Assembly: GCF_005484945.1 (NCBI RefSeq)
Contig: NZ_CP034035.1
Location: forward strand, 1,922,001-1,986,000
Source of the DNA: Brenneria rubrifaciens
Lineage (GTDB): Bacteria > Pseudomonadota > Gammaproteobacteria > Enterobacterales > Enterobacteriaceae
Direction: 5' to 3'
DNA length: 64,000 nucleotides
Position 1 is the stretch's first letter. Every line of letters starts with the position of its first letter. Below the pieces are notes generated by a model, which saw only the letters and a list, made by a program, of their open reading frames with translations, was not told where the DNA came from and searched no databases. Below are positions 11,782-22,513 of this stretch, one piece after another. The position numbers and the translations under genes are program-made.

Positions 11782-12666
11782 TTACCTGCTACGCTTTGGT
11801 TTTGGTGACGATCGTCTGGCGGGCGCCGACGAAATCTGGCTGTGACGTTTTACCGCGCGCCGAATTTGATTCGCTTTAACCCGACGACGTTCCCGCTCGA
11901 CAGGCAGTTTGGTCACGGTTTCTGGCGGCAGTTGCACCAGTTCGCGCAGGTAGTTGAGATCGTTCAGCGCCATTTCCGTCCAACCGCCCCGCGGCAGACC
12001 TTTAGGCAATTGAATATCGCCGTAACGTACGCGGATCAGGCGGCTGACTTGAACGCCGACCGCTTCCCACAGGCGGCGAACCTCACGGTTACGCCCTTCT
12101 GTCAGCGTCACGTTATACCACTGGTTAAGTCCTTCGCCGCCTTGATAGCGAATAGTACGAAATGACGCTGGGCCATCCTCCAACTGCACGCCTTTGCTGA
12201 GCTGTTTGATCTTTTCATCATTGATTTCGCCGAAGACGCGCACCGCATATTCACGTTCAACTTCATGGCTGGGATGCATCAGGCGATTGGCCAGTTCTCC
12301 ATCGGTGGTAAACAGCAATAACCCCGAGGTGTTGACGTCAAGACGGCCTACCGCCACCCAGCGGGAACCGTGGATTTTCGGTAACCGGTCAAAGACGGTA
12401 GGACGACCATCCGGGTCGCTGCGCGTACACAGTTCTCCCTCCGGTTTGTAATAAATAAGCACGCGGCACACCGTTTCTTCGGTTTCTTTAACGGAAATCA
12501 CATGACCGTCAATACGGATTTTGGTGGCTTTAGTCACGGTGACACGATCACCCAACGTGGCAATTTTGCCATCGACGCTAACGCGCCCTGCCTGAATGAT
12601 ACCTTCAATTTCACGACGCGAACCGTGACCTGCGCGCGCCAGTACTTTTTGTAGCTTTTCGCTCAT
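11782..12666 (-). CDS. rluB: 23S rRNA pseudouridine(2605) synthase RluB
   Basis: This enzyme modifies U2605 of 23S rRNA. The 294-residue chain has an N-terminal S4 RNA-binding domain (residues 1-60, starting [19 protein letters not shown]) and a TruA/RsuA-type catalytic domain with [12 protein letters not shown], in which Asp110 is the catalytic aspartate. The C-terminus is a basic Arg/Lys/Ser/Pro tail, typical of RluB. The gene is convergent with btuR. Confidence 0.96.
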   Translation of the reverse strand: MSEKLQKVLARAGHGSRREIEGIIQAGRVSVDGKIATLGDRVTVTKATKIRIDGHVISVKETEETVCRVLIYYKPEGELCTRSDPDGRPTVFDRLPKIHGSRWVAVGRLDVNTSGLLLFTTDGELANRLMHPSHEVEREYAVRVFGEINDEKIKQLSKGVQLEDGPASFRTIRYQGGEGLNQWYNVTLTEGRNREVRRLWEAVGVQVSRLIRVRYGDIQLPKGLPRGGWTEMALNDLNYLRELVQLPPETVTKLPVERERRRVKANQIRRAVKRHSQISSAPARRSSPKPKRSR

Positions 12667-12821
12667 TGAGCAACCTCTGAGTGCCGCCTTCCCAGGCGTC
12701 GGGGGGAGTCATAACTCGCTGTTAAAATTCAACGAATGACGGAAAATAATCAATTACAGGAAAAAACGCTCGCGAGATTATACAGAGATTCGCGTCATTT
12801 GTATGCCGATTCAACCAACGG

Positions 12822-13442
12822 CTACCGAAATGGTGTCACATCCCCGGTGCCTTCACGAATGATCTGCGGCGACGATTCGGTTAAATCGATAACCGTGGTG
12901 GGCTGCTGTCCCAGAAAACCGCCGTGAATAATCAAATCCACCTGTTTGCCCAGCATTTCCTGAATCGCTTCTGGATCGGATTCGGCAAAATCATTGCCCG
13001 GTAACATCAGCATGGTGGACATTAGCGGCTCATTCAGCACCGCCAGCAACGACAGCGCGATGGGGTTGGACGGCACGCGCAGACCAATCGTCTTGCGCTT
13101 TTCGTTCATCAGGCGGCGCGGAACCACTTTGGTCGCTTTAAGAATAAAAGTGTAGTTGCCCGGCGTATTGTTTTTAATCAGGCGAAACGCGGCATTATCG
13201 ACATAGGCATAGGTCGATAGTTCAGACAGATCGCGACACATCAGCGTGAAATTGTGGTTGCTATCCAGCGAGCGAATACGGCAGATACGCTCCATCGCAC
13301 TCTTGTCGCCCAGCATGCACCCCAGTGCATAACCGGAATCGGTGGGATAAACGATGACGCCGCTTTTATGCAGAAAATCCACGGATTGCGCAATCAACCG
13401 CGGTTGTGGATTCTGCGGATGGATATAAAAAAACTGACTCAT
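12822..13442 (-). CDS. yciO: YciO, Sua5/YciO/YrdC-family protein
   Basis: A 206-residue protein of the YrdC fold, related to the enzymes that make threonylcarbamoyl-AMP for tRNA t6A. YciO itself has a poorly defined role. The length equals E. coli YciO and the blocks VIYPTDSGYALGC, NTPGNYTFILKAT and GLRVPSNPIA are conserved. It lies 147 bp downstream of rnm on the same strand, matching the E. coli rnm-yciO order. Confidence 0.94.
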   Translation of the reverse strand: MSQFFYIHPQNPQPRLIAQSVDFLHKSGVIVYPTDSGYALGCMLGDKSAMERICRIRSLDSNHNFTLMCRDLSELSTYAYVDNAAFRLIKNNTPGNYTFILKATKVVPRRLMNEKRKTIGLRVPSNPIALSLLAVLNEPLMSTMLMLPGNDFAESDPEAIQEMLGKQVDLIIHGGFLGQQPTTVIDLTESSPQIIREGTGDVTPFR

Positions 13443-13589
13443 GAAACTACCTCGTGCTTCTGAAATGCCGGTGTACGCCTTCAGCGCTCCGCGTAATCGG
13501 ACTTAATCGCGGATCGTGATAATTTAGATCGTTGTTACTTTAAGGCACGTTTATTTCAACACGCTATTCGCGTGAAGATGCCGGGCCAG

Positions 13590-14477
13590 CTAGTTGGATA
13601 GCGCCGGGTGTTGCCAGACGGGGTCGACATTGGCAGGCAGCCACAAATTCCGCCCCAATTCAATCCAGGCGCAAGGCTGATGAAAATCGGACCCTTGCGA
13701 CCCCATCAGGTGAAAATCTCTGGCATAGCGCGCCAGTTGCGTTCGCTCATCGGGCGCCTGCTGGCATTGCGCCATTTCCATCGCCTGCCCGCCGTCACCG
13801 GCAAACTCGGTTAACAGGCGTTTCAGCCATTTGGCCGTTAAATCGTAACGCCCTGGATGAGCCAGTACCGAAACGCCACCAGATTGATGAATGACATCAA
13901 TCGCTTGCTTTATTGTACACCACTGGGGCGGAACGTAACCGGTTTTCCCCCTCGCCAGATATTTCCTGAATACCTGGTTAATATTCTGCGCCACGCCAAT
14001 CTCTACCAGATAACGGGCAAAATGCGCGCGGGTGATCTGACCGCCCGTGGCCAGGCGACTCGCCCCGGCCAGCGCATCGTAAACGCGGGCTTTTTCGAGC
14101 CGGATAGCGATTTGCTCGGCCCGATCCTGCCGGGACTGCGCCTGTAGTTGCAACAGCGAACACAAGGCTGGGTGTTCGATATCCATGCCCAATCCCACGA
14201 TATGAATTTCATGATTTTCCCACTGCGTGGAAATCTCCACGCCAGAAATCAGTCTGAGCGGCAAGCCCTGCTGCTCAACCGCACGCCGTGCTTCCGCCAC
14301 TCCGCCGGTGGTATCGTGATCGGTGATAGCCAGTACGTTCACGCGCCTTTCCACCGCTCGGGCGACCAGTTCGGCAGGCGTTAATAGACCATCCGATGCG
14401 GTGGTATGGCTATGCAGATCGTAGAGTGGAAATGACGACAATATTGATTGATATTCTTCCGGCACAACGCTATCCAT
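13590..14477 (-). CDS. rnm: RNase AM / PHP-domain 5'-3' exonuclease (YciV, TrpH)
   Basis: A PHP-fold metal-dependent phosphoesterase, known in E. coli as RNase AM, which matures rRNA 5' ends and degrades short RNAs. Visible metal-binding motifs are YDLHSHTTASDG, AITDHDT, HEIHIVG, LAHPGRYD and GSDFHQP. I start at the ATG at 14477 (MDSVVPEE); a TTG three codons upstream is also possible, and neither has a strong ribosome site. That gives 295 residues against 293 in E. coli. It is divergent from the trp operon. Confidence 0.92.
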   Translation of the reverse strand: MDSVVPEEYQSILSSFPLYDLHSHTTASDGLLTPAELVARAVERRVNVLAITDHDTTGGVAEARRAVEQQGLPLRLISGVEISTQWENHEIHIVGLGMDIEHPALCSLLQLQAQSRQDRAEQIAIRLEKARVYDALAGASRLATGGQITRAHFARYLVEIGVAQNINQVFRKYLARGKTGYVPPQWCTIKQAIDVIHQSGGVSVLAHPGRYDLTAKWLKRLLTEFAGDGGQAMEMAQCQQAPDERTQLARYARDFHLMGSQGSDFHQPCAWIELGRNLWLPANVDPVWQHPALSN

Positions 14478-14648
14478 GACTGGCAATGTACGTTCGTCAC
14501 CCGTTTAAGCAGGCGTAAAACGTTGGCAACAAAGCGGCATGATGCCATTAACCCACCCAAAAGGGTAAATAAGATTCGTTTCCCCACCGCTTGGTGCGGC
14601 GTTAACCGGACCACTTTCAGGTCCGATTAAATAATCTTATTCCAGTTG

Positions 14649-14682
14649 TTGACTTTTGCTACGCGGACTAGTTAACTAGTAC
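14649..14682 (+). promoter_or_regulatory. trp promoter and TrpR operator
   Basis: The -35 TTGACT (14649-14654) and -10 TTAACT (14672-14677) are separated by 17 bp, as in E. coli. The -10 lies inside the perfect palindrome ACTAGTTAACTAGT (14667-14680), the TrpR operator core. Transcription is expected to start near 14684. Tryptophan-bound TrpR should therefore block RNA polymerase directly. Confidence 0.95.
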
Positions 14683-14716
14683 ACAAGTTCGGCACACCGA
14701 TAGTGAGAAGATGATA

Positions 14717-14785
14717 ATGGCGATGCAGATGCAACAAATGACGAAACGTGGTTGGTGGCGCTCTTCCCTGTCGCGGGTGGAGTAA
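14717..14785 (+). CDS. trpL: trp operon leader peptide
   Basis: A 22-codon ORF ending ...TKRGWWRSSLSRVE and too short for routine gene calling. Its tandem Trp codons lie at 14753-14758. GAGAAG at 14705-14710 is 6 nt before the ATG at 14717, so I prefer this start to the in-frame ATG at 14711. Ribosome stalling at the Trp codons would control the attenuator downstream. Confidence 0.93.
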   Translation: MAMQMQQMTKRGWWRSSLSRVE

Positions 14786-14824
14786 TCACGCATAGCTGTT
14801 ATTACAACATGCAGATATTCTCAG

Positions 14825-14852
14825 GCCCGCTTACCCAGCGGGCTTTTCTTTT
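14825..14852 (+). terminator. trp attenuator
   Basis: GCCCGC (14825-14830) pairs with GCGGGC (14838-14843), followed by TTTTCTTTT. The competing antiterminator can form between GCGGGT at 14773-14778, just beyond the Trp codons, and the same GCCCGC. This gives the classical attenuation switch. Confidence 0.93.
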
Positions 14853-14878
14853 GGACAAAATAATAGGGACAGCAATAA

Positions 14879-16441
14879 ATGCCAACAACAAAACCAAAAC
14901 TTGAACTGCTGCGCGCTGAGGCCGTCTACCGCAGCGATCCAAGCGCGATCTTCCATCAACTGTGCGGCGCCAGGCCGTCGACGCTGCTGCTGGAATCCGC
15001 AGAAATTGACAGCAAAGAAAATCTACAAAGCCTGCTGATCGTCGATAGCGCACTGCGTATCACCGCACTGGGCCCGCAGGTTTCCGTACAGGCGCTGACG
15101 GCAAACGGCGCGGGCCTGCTCCCCTTGCTGGACGCCGCGCTGCCAGCCGAGGTCATCAACGAACTTCGTCCGAATGGGCGCGAACTGACATTCCCCGAGG
15201 CGGATACGCTTCAGGATGAAGATGCCCGCCTGCGTTCACTGTCCGTCTTTGACGCTTTGCGGCAAATTCTGACGCTGGTGGACAGCCCGAAAGATGAGCG
15301 TGAAGCCATGTTTCTCGGCGGACTGTTCGCTTATGACTTGGTCGCCGGCTTTGAATCACTGCCGGCGTTGAGTCAGCAACAACGCTGCCCGGATTTCTGC
15401 TTCTATCTGGCGGAAACATTATTGATTCTCGACCATCAAAAACAGGTCACCAAACTGCAAGCCAGCTTGTTTACGCCGGATAACGCCGAGCGGCAGCGGC
15501 TGCAACACCGTTTGCAACAGTTGCAGCAGCAGTTGACTCAACCGGCACCCGCGCTGCCGCGCCAATCAATCGAAAGTATGGCGCTAAACTGCAATCAGAG
15601 CGATGAAGCCTTTGGTGAAGTGGTCAGCCAGATGCAACAGGCTATTCGCCTTGGCGAGATTTTCCAGGTGGTGCCTTCGCGCCGCTTCTCTCTGCCCTGC
15701 CCCTCGCCGTTGGTGGCCTACCAGACGCTGAAAGACAATAATCCCAGTCCGTATATGTTTTTCATGCAGGATCAGGATTTCACGCTATTCGGCGCCTCGC
15801 CGGAAAGCTCATTGAAATACGATGCGGACAGCCGGCAGATCGAAATTTACCCGATTGCCGGCACACGCCCCCGCGGTCGCCGAGCGGATGGCGCGTTGGA
15901 TCGCGATCTCGACAGCCGTATCGAACTGGAAATGCGCACCGATCATAAAGAGTTGGCGGAACACCTGATGCTGGTTGATCTGGCGCGCAACGATCTGGCG
16001 CGAATCTGCGAGCCAGGCAGCCGTTATGTCGCCGACCTGACCAAAGTCGACCGCTATTCTTTCGTCATGCATCTGGTTTCCCGCGTGGTCGGTCGGCTAC
16101 GGGAAGATTTGGACGTGCTGCACGCCTACCGCGCCTGCATGAACATGGGAACGCTGAGCGGCGCGCCGAAAGTCCGCGCCATGCAGCTTATCGCCGAGAG
16201 CGAGAAAAGCCGCCGCGGCAGCTATGGCGGCGCGGTGGGGTATTTCACGGCGCATGGCGATCTCGATACCTGTATCGTTATCCGATCCGCCTATGTTGAA
16301 GATGGCATCGCCACGGTTCAGGCGGGCGCCGGGGTCGTTCTGGACTCGGATCCACAGGCGGAAGCCGATGAAACCCGTAATAAGGCCCGGGCGGTACTGC
16401 GGGCCATTGCCAGCGCGCACAATGCAAAGGAGATGTTCTGA
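14879..16441 (+). CDS. trpE: Anthranilate synthase component I
   Basis: TrpE makes anthranilate from chorismate with ammonia from TrpG. The 520 residues match enteric TrpE. The LLLES motif (Ser40) belongs to the tryptophan feedback site. The catalytic domain includes [27 protein letters not shown] and GAPKVRAM. The start has AGGGA upstream. The stop overlaps the trpG ATG (TGATG), indicating translational coupling for a 1:1 complex. Confidence 0.98.
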   Translation: MPTTKPKLELLRAEAVYRSDPSAIFHQLCGARPSTLLLESAEIDSKENLQSLLIVDSALRITALGPQVSVQALTANGAGLLPLLDAALPAEVINELRPNGRELTFPEADTLQDEDARLRSLSVFDALRQILTLVDSPKDEREAMFLGGLFAYDLVAGFESLPALSQQQRCPDFCFYLAETLLILDHQKQVTKLQASLFTPDNAERQRLQHRLQQLQQQLTQPAPALPRQSIESMALNCNQSDEAFGEVVSQMQQAIRLGEIFQVVPSRRFSLPCPSPLVAYQTLKDNNPSPYMFFMQDQDFTLFGASPESSLKYDADSRQIEIYPIAGTRPRGRRADGALDRDLDSRIELEMRTDHKELAEHLMLVDLARNDLARICEPGSRYVADLTKVDRYSFVMHLVSRVVGRLREDLDVLHAYRACMNMGTLSGAPKVRAMQLIAESEKSRRGSYGGAVGYFTAHGDLDTCIVIRSAYVEDGIATVQAGAGVVLDSDPQAEADETRNKARAVLRAIASAHNAKEMF

Positions 16442-17019
16442 TGGCCGATATCCTACTACTCGATAATATTGACTCATTCACCTACAATCTGGTGGATCAG
16501 TTGCGCGCAAGCCAACACAACGTGGTGATTTACCGTAACCGGATACCTGCCGATGTGATTATTCAGCACTTGCAGCACATGGAAAACCCCGTCCTGGTGC
16601 TTTCCCCCGGCCCCGGCACCCCGGCGGCTGCCGGCTGTATGCCGCAGTTGCTGCAGCATCTGCGCGGCAAATTACCGATTATCGGCATCTGTCTCGGTCA
16701 TCAGGCCATCGTTGAAGCCTACGGCGGTCATGTCGGTCAAGCGGGCGAAATCCTGCATGGCAAAGCTTCCGCTATCGAACATGATGGTTCCGGCATGTTT
16801 AACGGCCTGCCATCTCCCCTGCCGGTCGCCCGTTATCACTCGCTGGTTGGCAGCAAGATCCCCGCCACGCTAACCGTCAACGCCCGCTTTAACGACATGG
16901 TCATGGCCGTGCGCAATGATGCGGACCGCGTTTGCGGTTTCCAATTTCACCCTGAATCAATTTTAACCACCCACGGCGCGCGTCTGCTCGAACAAACGCT
17001 GGACTGGGCTTTGGCTTAA
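16441..17019 (+). CDS. trpG: Anthranilate synthase component II (glutamine amidotransferase), separate from TrpD
   Basis: This class I glutamine amidotransferase supplies ammonia to TrpE. The catalytic triad is visible as Cys84 in GICLGHQ plus His170 and Glu172 in FQFHPES. At 192 residues it is a stand-alone TrpG; in E. coli and Salmonella this domain is fused to TrpD. The frame ends cleanly 14 bp before the separate trpD, so this is a natural split and not a frameshift. Confidence 0.97.
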   Translation: MADILLLDNIDSFTYNLVDQLRASQHNVVIYRNRIPADVIIQHLQHMENPVLVLSPGPGTPAAAGCMPQLLQHLRGKLPIIGICLGHQAIVEAYGGHVGQAGEILHGKASAIEHDGSGMFNGLPSPLPVARYHSLVGSKIPATLTVNARFNDMVMAVRNDADRVCGFQFHPESILTTHGARLLEQTLDWALA

Positions 17020-17033
17020 GGAAAGATGCGATC

Positions 17034-18050
17034 ATGCAAAATACATGTCCATTACAAGATACATTGGAAAAATTATACCGGGCTGAAACCCTCAGCCGCC
17101 AGGAAAGCCAGGATCTGTTTACCGCCATCATTCACGGTGAACTGGAGGCCGGCCAACTGGCGGCGGCGCTCATCAGTATGAAAGTTCGGGGCGAACACCC
17201 GGATGAAATCGCAGGCGCGGCGGCGGCGTTGCTGGCCGATGCCCAGCCGTTCCCCCGCCCGGATTATTTGTTTGCCGACATCGTCGGCACCGGTGGCGAT
17301 GGCACCAACAGCATTAATATTTCCACCGCCAGCGCTTTTGTCGCAGCCAGTTGCGGACTGAAGGTCGCCAAACACGGCAATCGCAGCGTATCCAGCCGTT
17401 CAGGGTCATCCGACCTGCTGGCGGCGTTCGGCATTAAACTTGACATGCCGGCGCAGACCGCGCGTCAGGCGCTGGATGATTTGGGTGTCTGTTTTCTGTT
17501 CGCCCCGCAGTATCACCTGGGGTTCCGCCATGCGGCGCCAGTGCGCCAGCAGTTGAAAACCCGCACGGTGTTTAACGTGCTGGGCCCCCTGGTCAATCCG
17601 GCCCGGCCTCCGCTGGCGCTGATTGGGGTTTATCGCCCGGAACTGATTCGGCCCATCGCGGAAACGCTGCGTATGCTGGGCTATCGACGCGCCGCCGTGG
17701 TTCACGGCGGGGGGATGGATGAAGTCGCCGTCCATGCGCCCACGCAGGTTGCCGAGCTGAATAACGGCCAGATTGAAACTTACCAACTGACGCACAAGGA
17801 TTTCGGTTTGGATAGTTATCCGCTATCGTCATTGCAGGGCGGAACGCCTGAAGAGAACCGTGATATTCTGACATCTCTGCTACAAGGTAAAGGCGAGCGC
17901 GCGCATGGCGCCGCCGTTGCCGCCAACGTCGCACTATTAATGCGGTTGTTCGGACAAGAGGATCTGCGTCAGAATGCGCAACAGGCATTAGAAGTCATGC
18001 AGAGCGGACAAGCTTATCAGCGTGTTATCGACCTGTCCGCCAGAGGATAA
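17034..18050 (+). CDS. trpD: Anthranilate phosphoribosyltransferase
   Basis: TrpD joins anthranilate to PRPP. The 338-residue chain has the PRPP-binding loop GTGGDG (in [17 protein letters not shown]), [17 protein letters not shown] and [10 protein letters not shown], all typical of the family. It has its own ATG and an AAGGA-type ribosome site 14 bp after trpG. It is a free-standing enzyme here, unlike the TrpGD fusion of E. coli. Confidence 0.97.
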   Translation: MQNTCPLQDTLEKLYRAETLSRQESQDLFTAIIHGELEAGQLAAALISMKVRGEHPDEIAGAAAALLADAQPFPRPDYLFADIVGTGGDGTNSINISTASAFVAASCGLKVAKHGNRSVSSRSGSSDLLAAFGIKLDMPAQTARQALDDLGVCFLFAPQYHLGFRHAAPVRQQLKTRTVFNVLGPLVNPARPPLALIGVYRPELIRPIAETLRMLGYRRAAVVHGGGMDEVAVHAPTQVAELNNGQIETYQLTHKDFGLDSYPLSSLQGGTPEENRDILTSLLQGKGERAHGAAVAANVALLMRLFGQEDLRQNAQQALEVMQSGQAYQRVIDLSARG

Positions 18051-18057
18051 AGCAGCC

Positions 18058-19434
18058 ATGCAGGAAACGCTTCTGAGTAAAACGATTCTGGGTAAAATCG
18101 TGCGTGATAAAGCCTTATGGGTTGAAGCGCGTCAGCAAAAACAGCCGCTGTCTACCTTTCAACACGAGATCGTGCCAAGTCAGCGTGATTTTTATCGGGC
18201 GCTGCAACAGAGTAAACCGGCGTTTATTCTGGAGTGCAAAAAAGCCTCGCCGTCAAAGGGATTGATCCGTGAGGATTTCGACCCCGGCGCCATCGCACAG
18301 GTTTATCAGGACTATGCCTCGGCCATTTCCGTGCTGACCGATGAGAAATACTTTCAGGGGGATTTCGCGTTTCTGCCGCAGGTCAGCGCAGCGGTGCCGC
18401 AACCGGTACTGTGCAAAGATTTCATCATTTCACCCTATCAGATTTTTCTGGCGCGCTACTATCAGGCGGATGCGATCCTGCTGATGCTATCGGTGCTTGA
18501 TGATGCGCAGTATCGACAGTTGTCCGACATCGCCCACAGTCTGAAATTGGGCATCTTGACCGAAGTCAGCAATGAAGAAGAATTACAGCGGGCGATCAAG
18601 TTGGAAGCCCGTGTGGTGGGGATCAACAACCGCGATTTGCGCGATTTGTCTATCGATCTCAATCGTACCCGGACGCTGGCGCCGCGCCTGCCTTCTGGCG
18701 TGACCGTTATCAGCGAGTCAGGCATTAATCGTTATGGGCAAATCCGCGAGTTGAGCCGGTTTGCCAATGGTTTCCTGATTGGCAGCTCGTTAATGGCCGA
18801 ACCCGATCTGACTCTGGCGGTGCGCCGCGTCATTTTGGGTGAAAACAAAGTCTGTGGACTCACCCGTCCAGAAGACGCGCTGGCGGCTTATCGTAGCGGT
18901 GCGCTGTACGGCGGTCTGATTTTTGTGGACGCCTCTCCACGCCGTATTGATCCGGCACAGGCGGAAACCGTGATCGCAGGGGCTCCGCTTCGCTATGTTG
19001 GCGTGTTCCGCGATGCGCCCGTTGACGAGATTGCCAACATCGCCGGACAACTTGGATTAGCGGCCGTTCAGCTACACGGGCAGGAAAGCCAACAAACCAT
19101 CTCACAACTTCGTCAGCGGTTGCCCGCGTCTTGCCAAATCTGGAAGGCGTTGAGTATTAAAGGGGCGTTTCCCCCTCTCGACCAGTTGCATGTCGATCGC
19201 TATTTACTGGACAACGCTCAGGGCGGCAGCGGTCAAGCGTTTGACTGGTCAGTGCTTGAGGGGCATTCACTGGACAATGTCATGCTGGCCGGCGGTTTGA
19301 ATCCCGAAAACTGTACGCGAGCGGCGCAACTCGGCGCAATGGGGCTGGATTTTAATTCTGGCGTGGAAAGTCAGCCCGGGCAGAAAGATCCCAATAAAAT
19401 TTCGGCGGTGTTTAAGGCGCTGCGCACGGTATAA
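18058..19434 (+). CDS. trpC: Bifunctional indole-3-glycerol-phosphate synthase / phosphoribosylanthranilate isomerase
   Basis: Two TIM-barrel domains are fused: IGPS (about residues 1-258, with [13 protein letters not shown] and SESGI) and PRAI (about 259-458, with [11 protein letters not shown] and [10 protein letters not shown]). They catalyse consecutive steps. The ATG at 18058 ([12 protein letters not shown]) is chosen over an upstream in-frame ATG because GGA precedes it, it lies 7 bp after the trpD stop, and it aligns with E. coli TrpC. The product is 458 residues. Confidence 0.97.
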   Translation: MQETLLSKTILGKIVRDKALWVEARQQKQPLSTFQHEIVPSQRDFYRALQQSKPAFILECKKASPSKGLIREDFDPGAIAQVYQDYASAISVLTDEKYFQGDFAFLPQVSAAVPQPVLCKDFIISPYQIFLARYYQADAILLMLSVLDDAQYRQLSDIAHSLKLGILTEVSNEEELQRAIKLEARVVGINNRDLRDLSIDLNRTRTLAPRLPSGVTVISESGINRYGQIRELSRFANGFLIGSSLMAEPDLTLAVRRVILGENKVCGLTRPEDALAAYRSGALYGGLIFVDASPRRIDPAQAETVIAGAPLRYVGVFRDAPVDEIANIAGQLGLAAVQLHGQESQQTISQLRQRLPASCQIWKALSIKGAFPPLDQLHVDRYLLDNAQGGSGQAFDWSVLEGHSLDNVMLAGGLNPENCTRAAQLGAMGLDFNSGVESQPGQKDPNKISAVFKALRTV

Positions 19435-19480
19435 ACCCGCAACACCGCTCACGGTTAAACGAATAAAAGACAGGAATATT

Positions 19481-20671
19481 ATGACGTTACTTAATCCTTA
19501 CTTTGGTGAATTCGGCGGACGGTATGTTCCGCAGATCCTCATCCCGGCACTGCGCCAACTGGAGGAAGCCTTTGTCAGCGCTCAGCAAGATCCTGATTTC
19601 CAAGCTGAATTTCTCGACCTGCTGAAGAATTATGCGGGGCGTCCAACGGCATTGACCTTATGTAAAAATCTGACGGTCGGCTCGCGCACCAAACTATACC
19701 TGAAACGAGAGGATCTGTTGCACGGCGGCGCGCACAAAACCAACCAGGTTCTCGGTCAGGCGCTGTTGGCCAAACGGATGGGAAAAAGCGAAATCATCGC
19801 CGAAACCGGCGCCGGTCAGCATGGTGTCGCCACCGCGCTGGCCTGCGCCCTGCTGGGGCTGAAATGTCGCGTCTACATGGGCGCCAAAGACGTTGAACGC
19901 CAATCGCCGAACGTTTTCCGCATGCGCTTGATGGGGGCGGAAGTGATCCCCGTACACAGCGGCTCTTCCACCCTGAAAGACGCCTGCAACGAAGCGCTGC
20001 GCGATTGGTCCGGCAGCTACGAAAATGCGCATTATCTGCTGGGCACCGCGGCTGGGCCACATCCCTACCCGACGATTGTACGCGAGTTCCAGCGCATGAT
20101 CGGTGAAGAAACCAAAGCCCAGATGCTGGAAAAAGAAGGCCGCCTGCCGGATGCGGTTCTGGCGTGCGTGGGGGGCGGCTCCAACGCCATCGGCATGTTT
20201 GCCGACTTCATTGATGAAACCGCAGTTCGCCTGATTGGTGTCGAACCGGCCGGGCTGGGCATAGAGACGGGACAGCACGGCGCACCGTTGAAACATGGCC
20301 GCGTGGGTATCTACTTTGGTATGAAATCGCCCATGATGCAAACCACTGACGGGCAGATTGAAGAATCCTACTCCTTGTCCGCCGGTCTGGATTTCCCTTC
20401 CGTCGGGCCGCAGCACGCTTACCTGAACAGTATTGGCCGCGCGGATTACGTTTCGATCACCGATGACGAAGCGCTGGACGCTTTCAAAGCGCTTTCCCGT
20501 CACGAAGGGATTATTCCGGCGCTGGAGTCATCCCACGCGCTGGCCTACGCGCTCAAGATGATCAAGGAAGATCCGAAGAAAGCGCAAATACTGGTGGTCA
20601 ACCTGTCTGGCCGCGGTGACAAAGACATATTTACCGTTCACGATATTCTGAAAGACCGGGGAGAAATTTAA
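19481..20671 (+). CDS. trpB: Tryptophan synthase beta chain
   Basis: A PLP enzyme that condenses indole and serine to tryptophan. The 396 residues include the PLP lysine in [10 protein letters not shown] (Lys86), the substrate loop ETGAGQHG and the phosphate-binding GGGSNAIG. The stop TAA overlaps the trpA ATG by one base, which is usual for this alpha2-beta2 complex. Confidence 0.98.
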   Translation: MTLLNPYFGEFGGRYVPQILIPALRQLEEAFVSAQQDPDFQAEFLDLLKNYAGRPTALTLCKNLTVGSRTKLYLKREDLLHGGAHKTNQVLGQALLAKRMGKSEIIAETGAGQHGVATALACALLGLKCRVYMGAKDVERQSPNVFRMRLMGAEVIPVHSGSSTLKDACNEALRDWSGSYENAHYLLGTAAGPHPYPTIVREFQRMIGEETKAQMLEKEGRLPDAVLACVGGGSNAIGMFADFIDETAVRLIGVEPAGLGIETGQHGAPLKHGRVGIYFGMKSPMMQTTDGQIEESYSLSAGLDFPSVGPQHAYLNSIGRADYVSITDDEALDAFKALSRHEGIIPALESSHALAYALKMIKEDPKKAQILVVNLSGRGDKDIFTVHDILKDRGEI

Positions 20672-21477
20672 TGGCGCGCTACCAACATCTATTCAAACGC
20701 CTGGCTGATAAAAAAGAAGGCGCCTTTGTCCCCTTTGTCACGCTTGGCGACCCCTCTCCCGAGCAATCATTGAAGATTGTCGATACGTTGATTGCCGCCG
20801 GCGCTGATGCGTTGGAACTGGGCGTCCCGTTTTCGGACCCGCTGGCGGACGGCCCAACCATTCAGGATGCTACACTCCGCGCGTTTGCAGCCGGTGTAAC
20901 GCCCGGCCACTGTTTTGAAATGCTGGCGGCTATCCGGCAGAAATACCCGGATGTGCCTATTGGCCTGCTGATGTACGCCAATCTGGTGTTCAGTAACGGT
21001 ATTGACGCGTTCTATCAACGCTGCGCGGACGTTGGCGTTGATTCCGTTCTGGTTGCCGATGTCCCGGTGGAAGAGTCCTCCCCTTTCCGCGCGGCGGCTC
21101 AACGTCACGGTATCGCGCCGATCTTTATCTGCCCGCCTAACGCCGATGACGATCTGCTGCGCGAAGTTGCCTCGTACGGACGGGGCTATACCTATCTGTT
21201 GTCCCGCGCAGGGGTTACCGGTACGGAAAAGCGCGCTCAATTGCCACTGCATCACCTTGTGGCCAAATTGCGCGAGTATCATGCCGCGCCTCCCCTTCAG
21301 GGATTCGGGATTTCTGAACCATCACAGGTGCGTGAATCACTCTCGACAGGTGCGGCAGGCGCCATTTCCGGCTCCGCCATTGTGCGAATCATTGAAAAAT
21401 ATCAGCATCAGCCCGTTGAAATGCTGAGTCAGTTGCACACGTTTGTCAGCGAGATGAAAGCCGCGACGCGTTCGTAA
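20671..21477 (+). CDS. trpA: Tryptophan synthase alpha chain
   Basis: A TIM-barrel enzyme that cleaves indole-3-glycerol phosphate and passes indole to TrpB. The 268 residues match E. coli. The catalytic Glu49 ([16 protein letters not shown]) and Asp60 are present. It is the last gene of the trp operon, followed by a strong terminator. Confidence 0.98.
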   Translation: MARYQHLFKRLADKKEGAFVPFVTLGDPSPEQSLKIVDTLIAAGADALELGVPFSDPLADGPTIQDATLRAFAAGVTPGHCFEMLAAIRQKYPDVPIGLLMYANLVFSNGIDAFYQRCADVGVDSVLVADVPVEESSPFRAAAQRHGIAPIFICPPNADDDLLREVASYGRGYTYLLSRAGVTGTEKRAQLPLHHLVAKLREYHAAPPLQGFGISEPSQVRESLSTGAAGAISGSAIVRIIEKYQHQPVEMLSQLHTFVSEMKAATRS

Positions 21478-21489
21478 GTCGAAAGCATT

Positions 21490-21525
21490 AAAAAACGGCG
21501 GATTTTTAACCGCCGTTTTTTTTTA
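21490..21525 (+). terminator. trp operon terminator, bidirectional
   Basis: ACGGCGG pairs with CCGCCGT across a short AT-rich loop, with A6 on the left and T9 on the right. It can also end the convergent ompW transcript. Confidence 0.93.
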
Positions 21526-21589
21526 TCGCACCATAAATAATGATGATGGCAGCAACTAAAAAAACAGGCATGTTGCCATTTCATTAAGA

Positions 21590-22228
21590 TCAGAACCGAT
21601 ACCCAACACCGAACATAAATACCCACGGGTCCAAACGGGTGCTTACGATTTGCTGCTCGCTCCCGGCTTTGAATTTCACATCCGTATCAATATCCATCCA
21701 CCAGAGAGACATATTCAGCAACCAGTTTTCATCCAGGTCATAATCCAGCCCCGCCTGAGCAGCCAGCCCCCAAGAATTTTTCAGGCTCAGATCGCTCAAG
21801 CCCGCATTTTTACCTCTTTGATTGAATTTTTCATCATAAAACATGGTGTAGTTCACCCCGACCCCAAGATAAGGACGAAGCTTGTCTGCTTTTTCACCGA
21901 AGTAATACTGTGCGACCAGCGACGGCGGCAAGTGACTGACTTCCGCAATAGTGCCCCCCACGCTGTCTAACCCGACCTTATGGGTGAAGGGCGTGGCGGC
22001 CAGCAGCTCTACACCGATGTTGTCGGTGACCATATAACTAAATGTTAAACCTAACTGCGTGTTGTTATCGACCTTGAACGAACCCAGGCTACCCATCACG
22101 TTATCAGACCCTTCCACCGGGCGAACCGTTGCTGTTCCGCCACGAACAATGAAATCACCCGCTTGGTGTGCCTGTACGAATGATGGCACCAATGCCGCTG
22201 CCAGTAATAAGAAAGACGCCTTTTTCAT
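21590..22228 (-). CDS. ompW: Outer membrane protein OmpW
   Basis: An eight-stranded outer-membrane beta-barrel. The 212-residue precursor has a signal peptide (cleavage after ...SFVQA, about residue 20) and a C-terminal aromatic residue (GVGYRF) that is typical for BAM-dependent insertion. Blocks such as GDFIVRGG, DNIGVELLAATPFTH and PSLVAQYYF are characteristic. It is convergent with trpA, as in E. coli. A perfect FNR site lies upstream at class II spacing, suggesting anaerobic activation. Confidence 0.96.
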   Translation of the reverse strand: MKKASFLLLAAALVPSFVQAHQAGDFIVRGGTATVRPVEGSDNVMGSLGSFKVDNNTQLGLTFSYMVTDNIGVELLAATPFTHKVGLDSVGGTIAEVSHLPPSLVAQYYFGEKADKLRPYLGVGVNYTMFYDEKFNQRGKNAGLSDLSLKNSWGLAAQAGLDYDLDENWLLNMSLWWMDIDTDVKFKAGSEQQIVSTRLDPWVFMFGVGYRF

Positions 22229-22346
22229 TATCCACTCCCTTTATATGGTTTAAAAATGCGAGCGAAATATACCTCTCCGCAGGCATTCTTGTTTTAAGCC
22301 AGATCACATCTTTCAAAGGTTTTTTGCAAAAAACAATACACATCAA

Positions 22347-22389
22347 TTATCGATAAGCCATTAAAAAAGAAAGAATTGATCCACATCAA
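22347..22389 (-). promoter_or_regulatory. FNR-dependent class II promoter for ompW
   Basis: A consensus FNR box, TTGATCCACATCAA, lies at 22376-22389. On the minus strand a -10 element GATAAT occupies 22352-22347, so transcription would start near 22340. The FNR centre is then about 42 bp upstream, the class II activator position. The box is less well placed for the divergent YkgJ-like gene. E. coli ompW is known to respond to FNR. Confidence 0.78.
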
Positions 22390-22513
22390 AAACCGACATA
22401 AACCCATTAAATGCGCTTCAGGCAAATGACACTGCCTATAATCCCGTTTAAGGGGTAAATTTTTACTCTTTCTAATAGGATTCAATACCGGTCAACAGCG
22501 GTGGTAAAACCAA

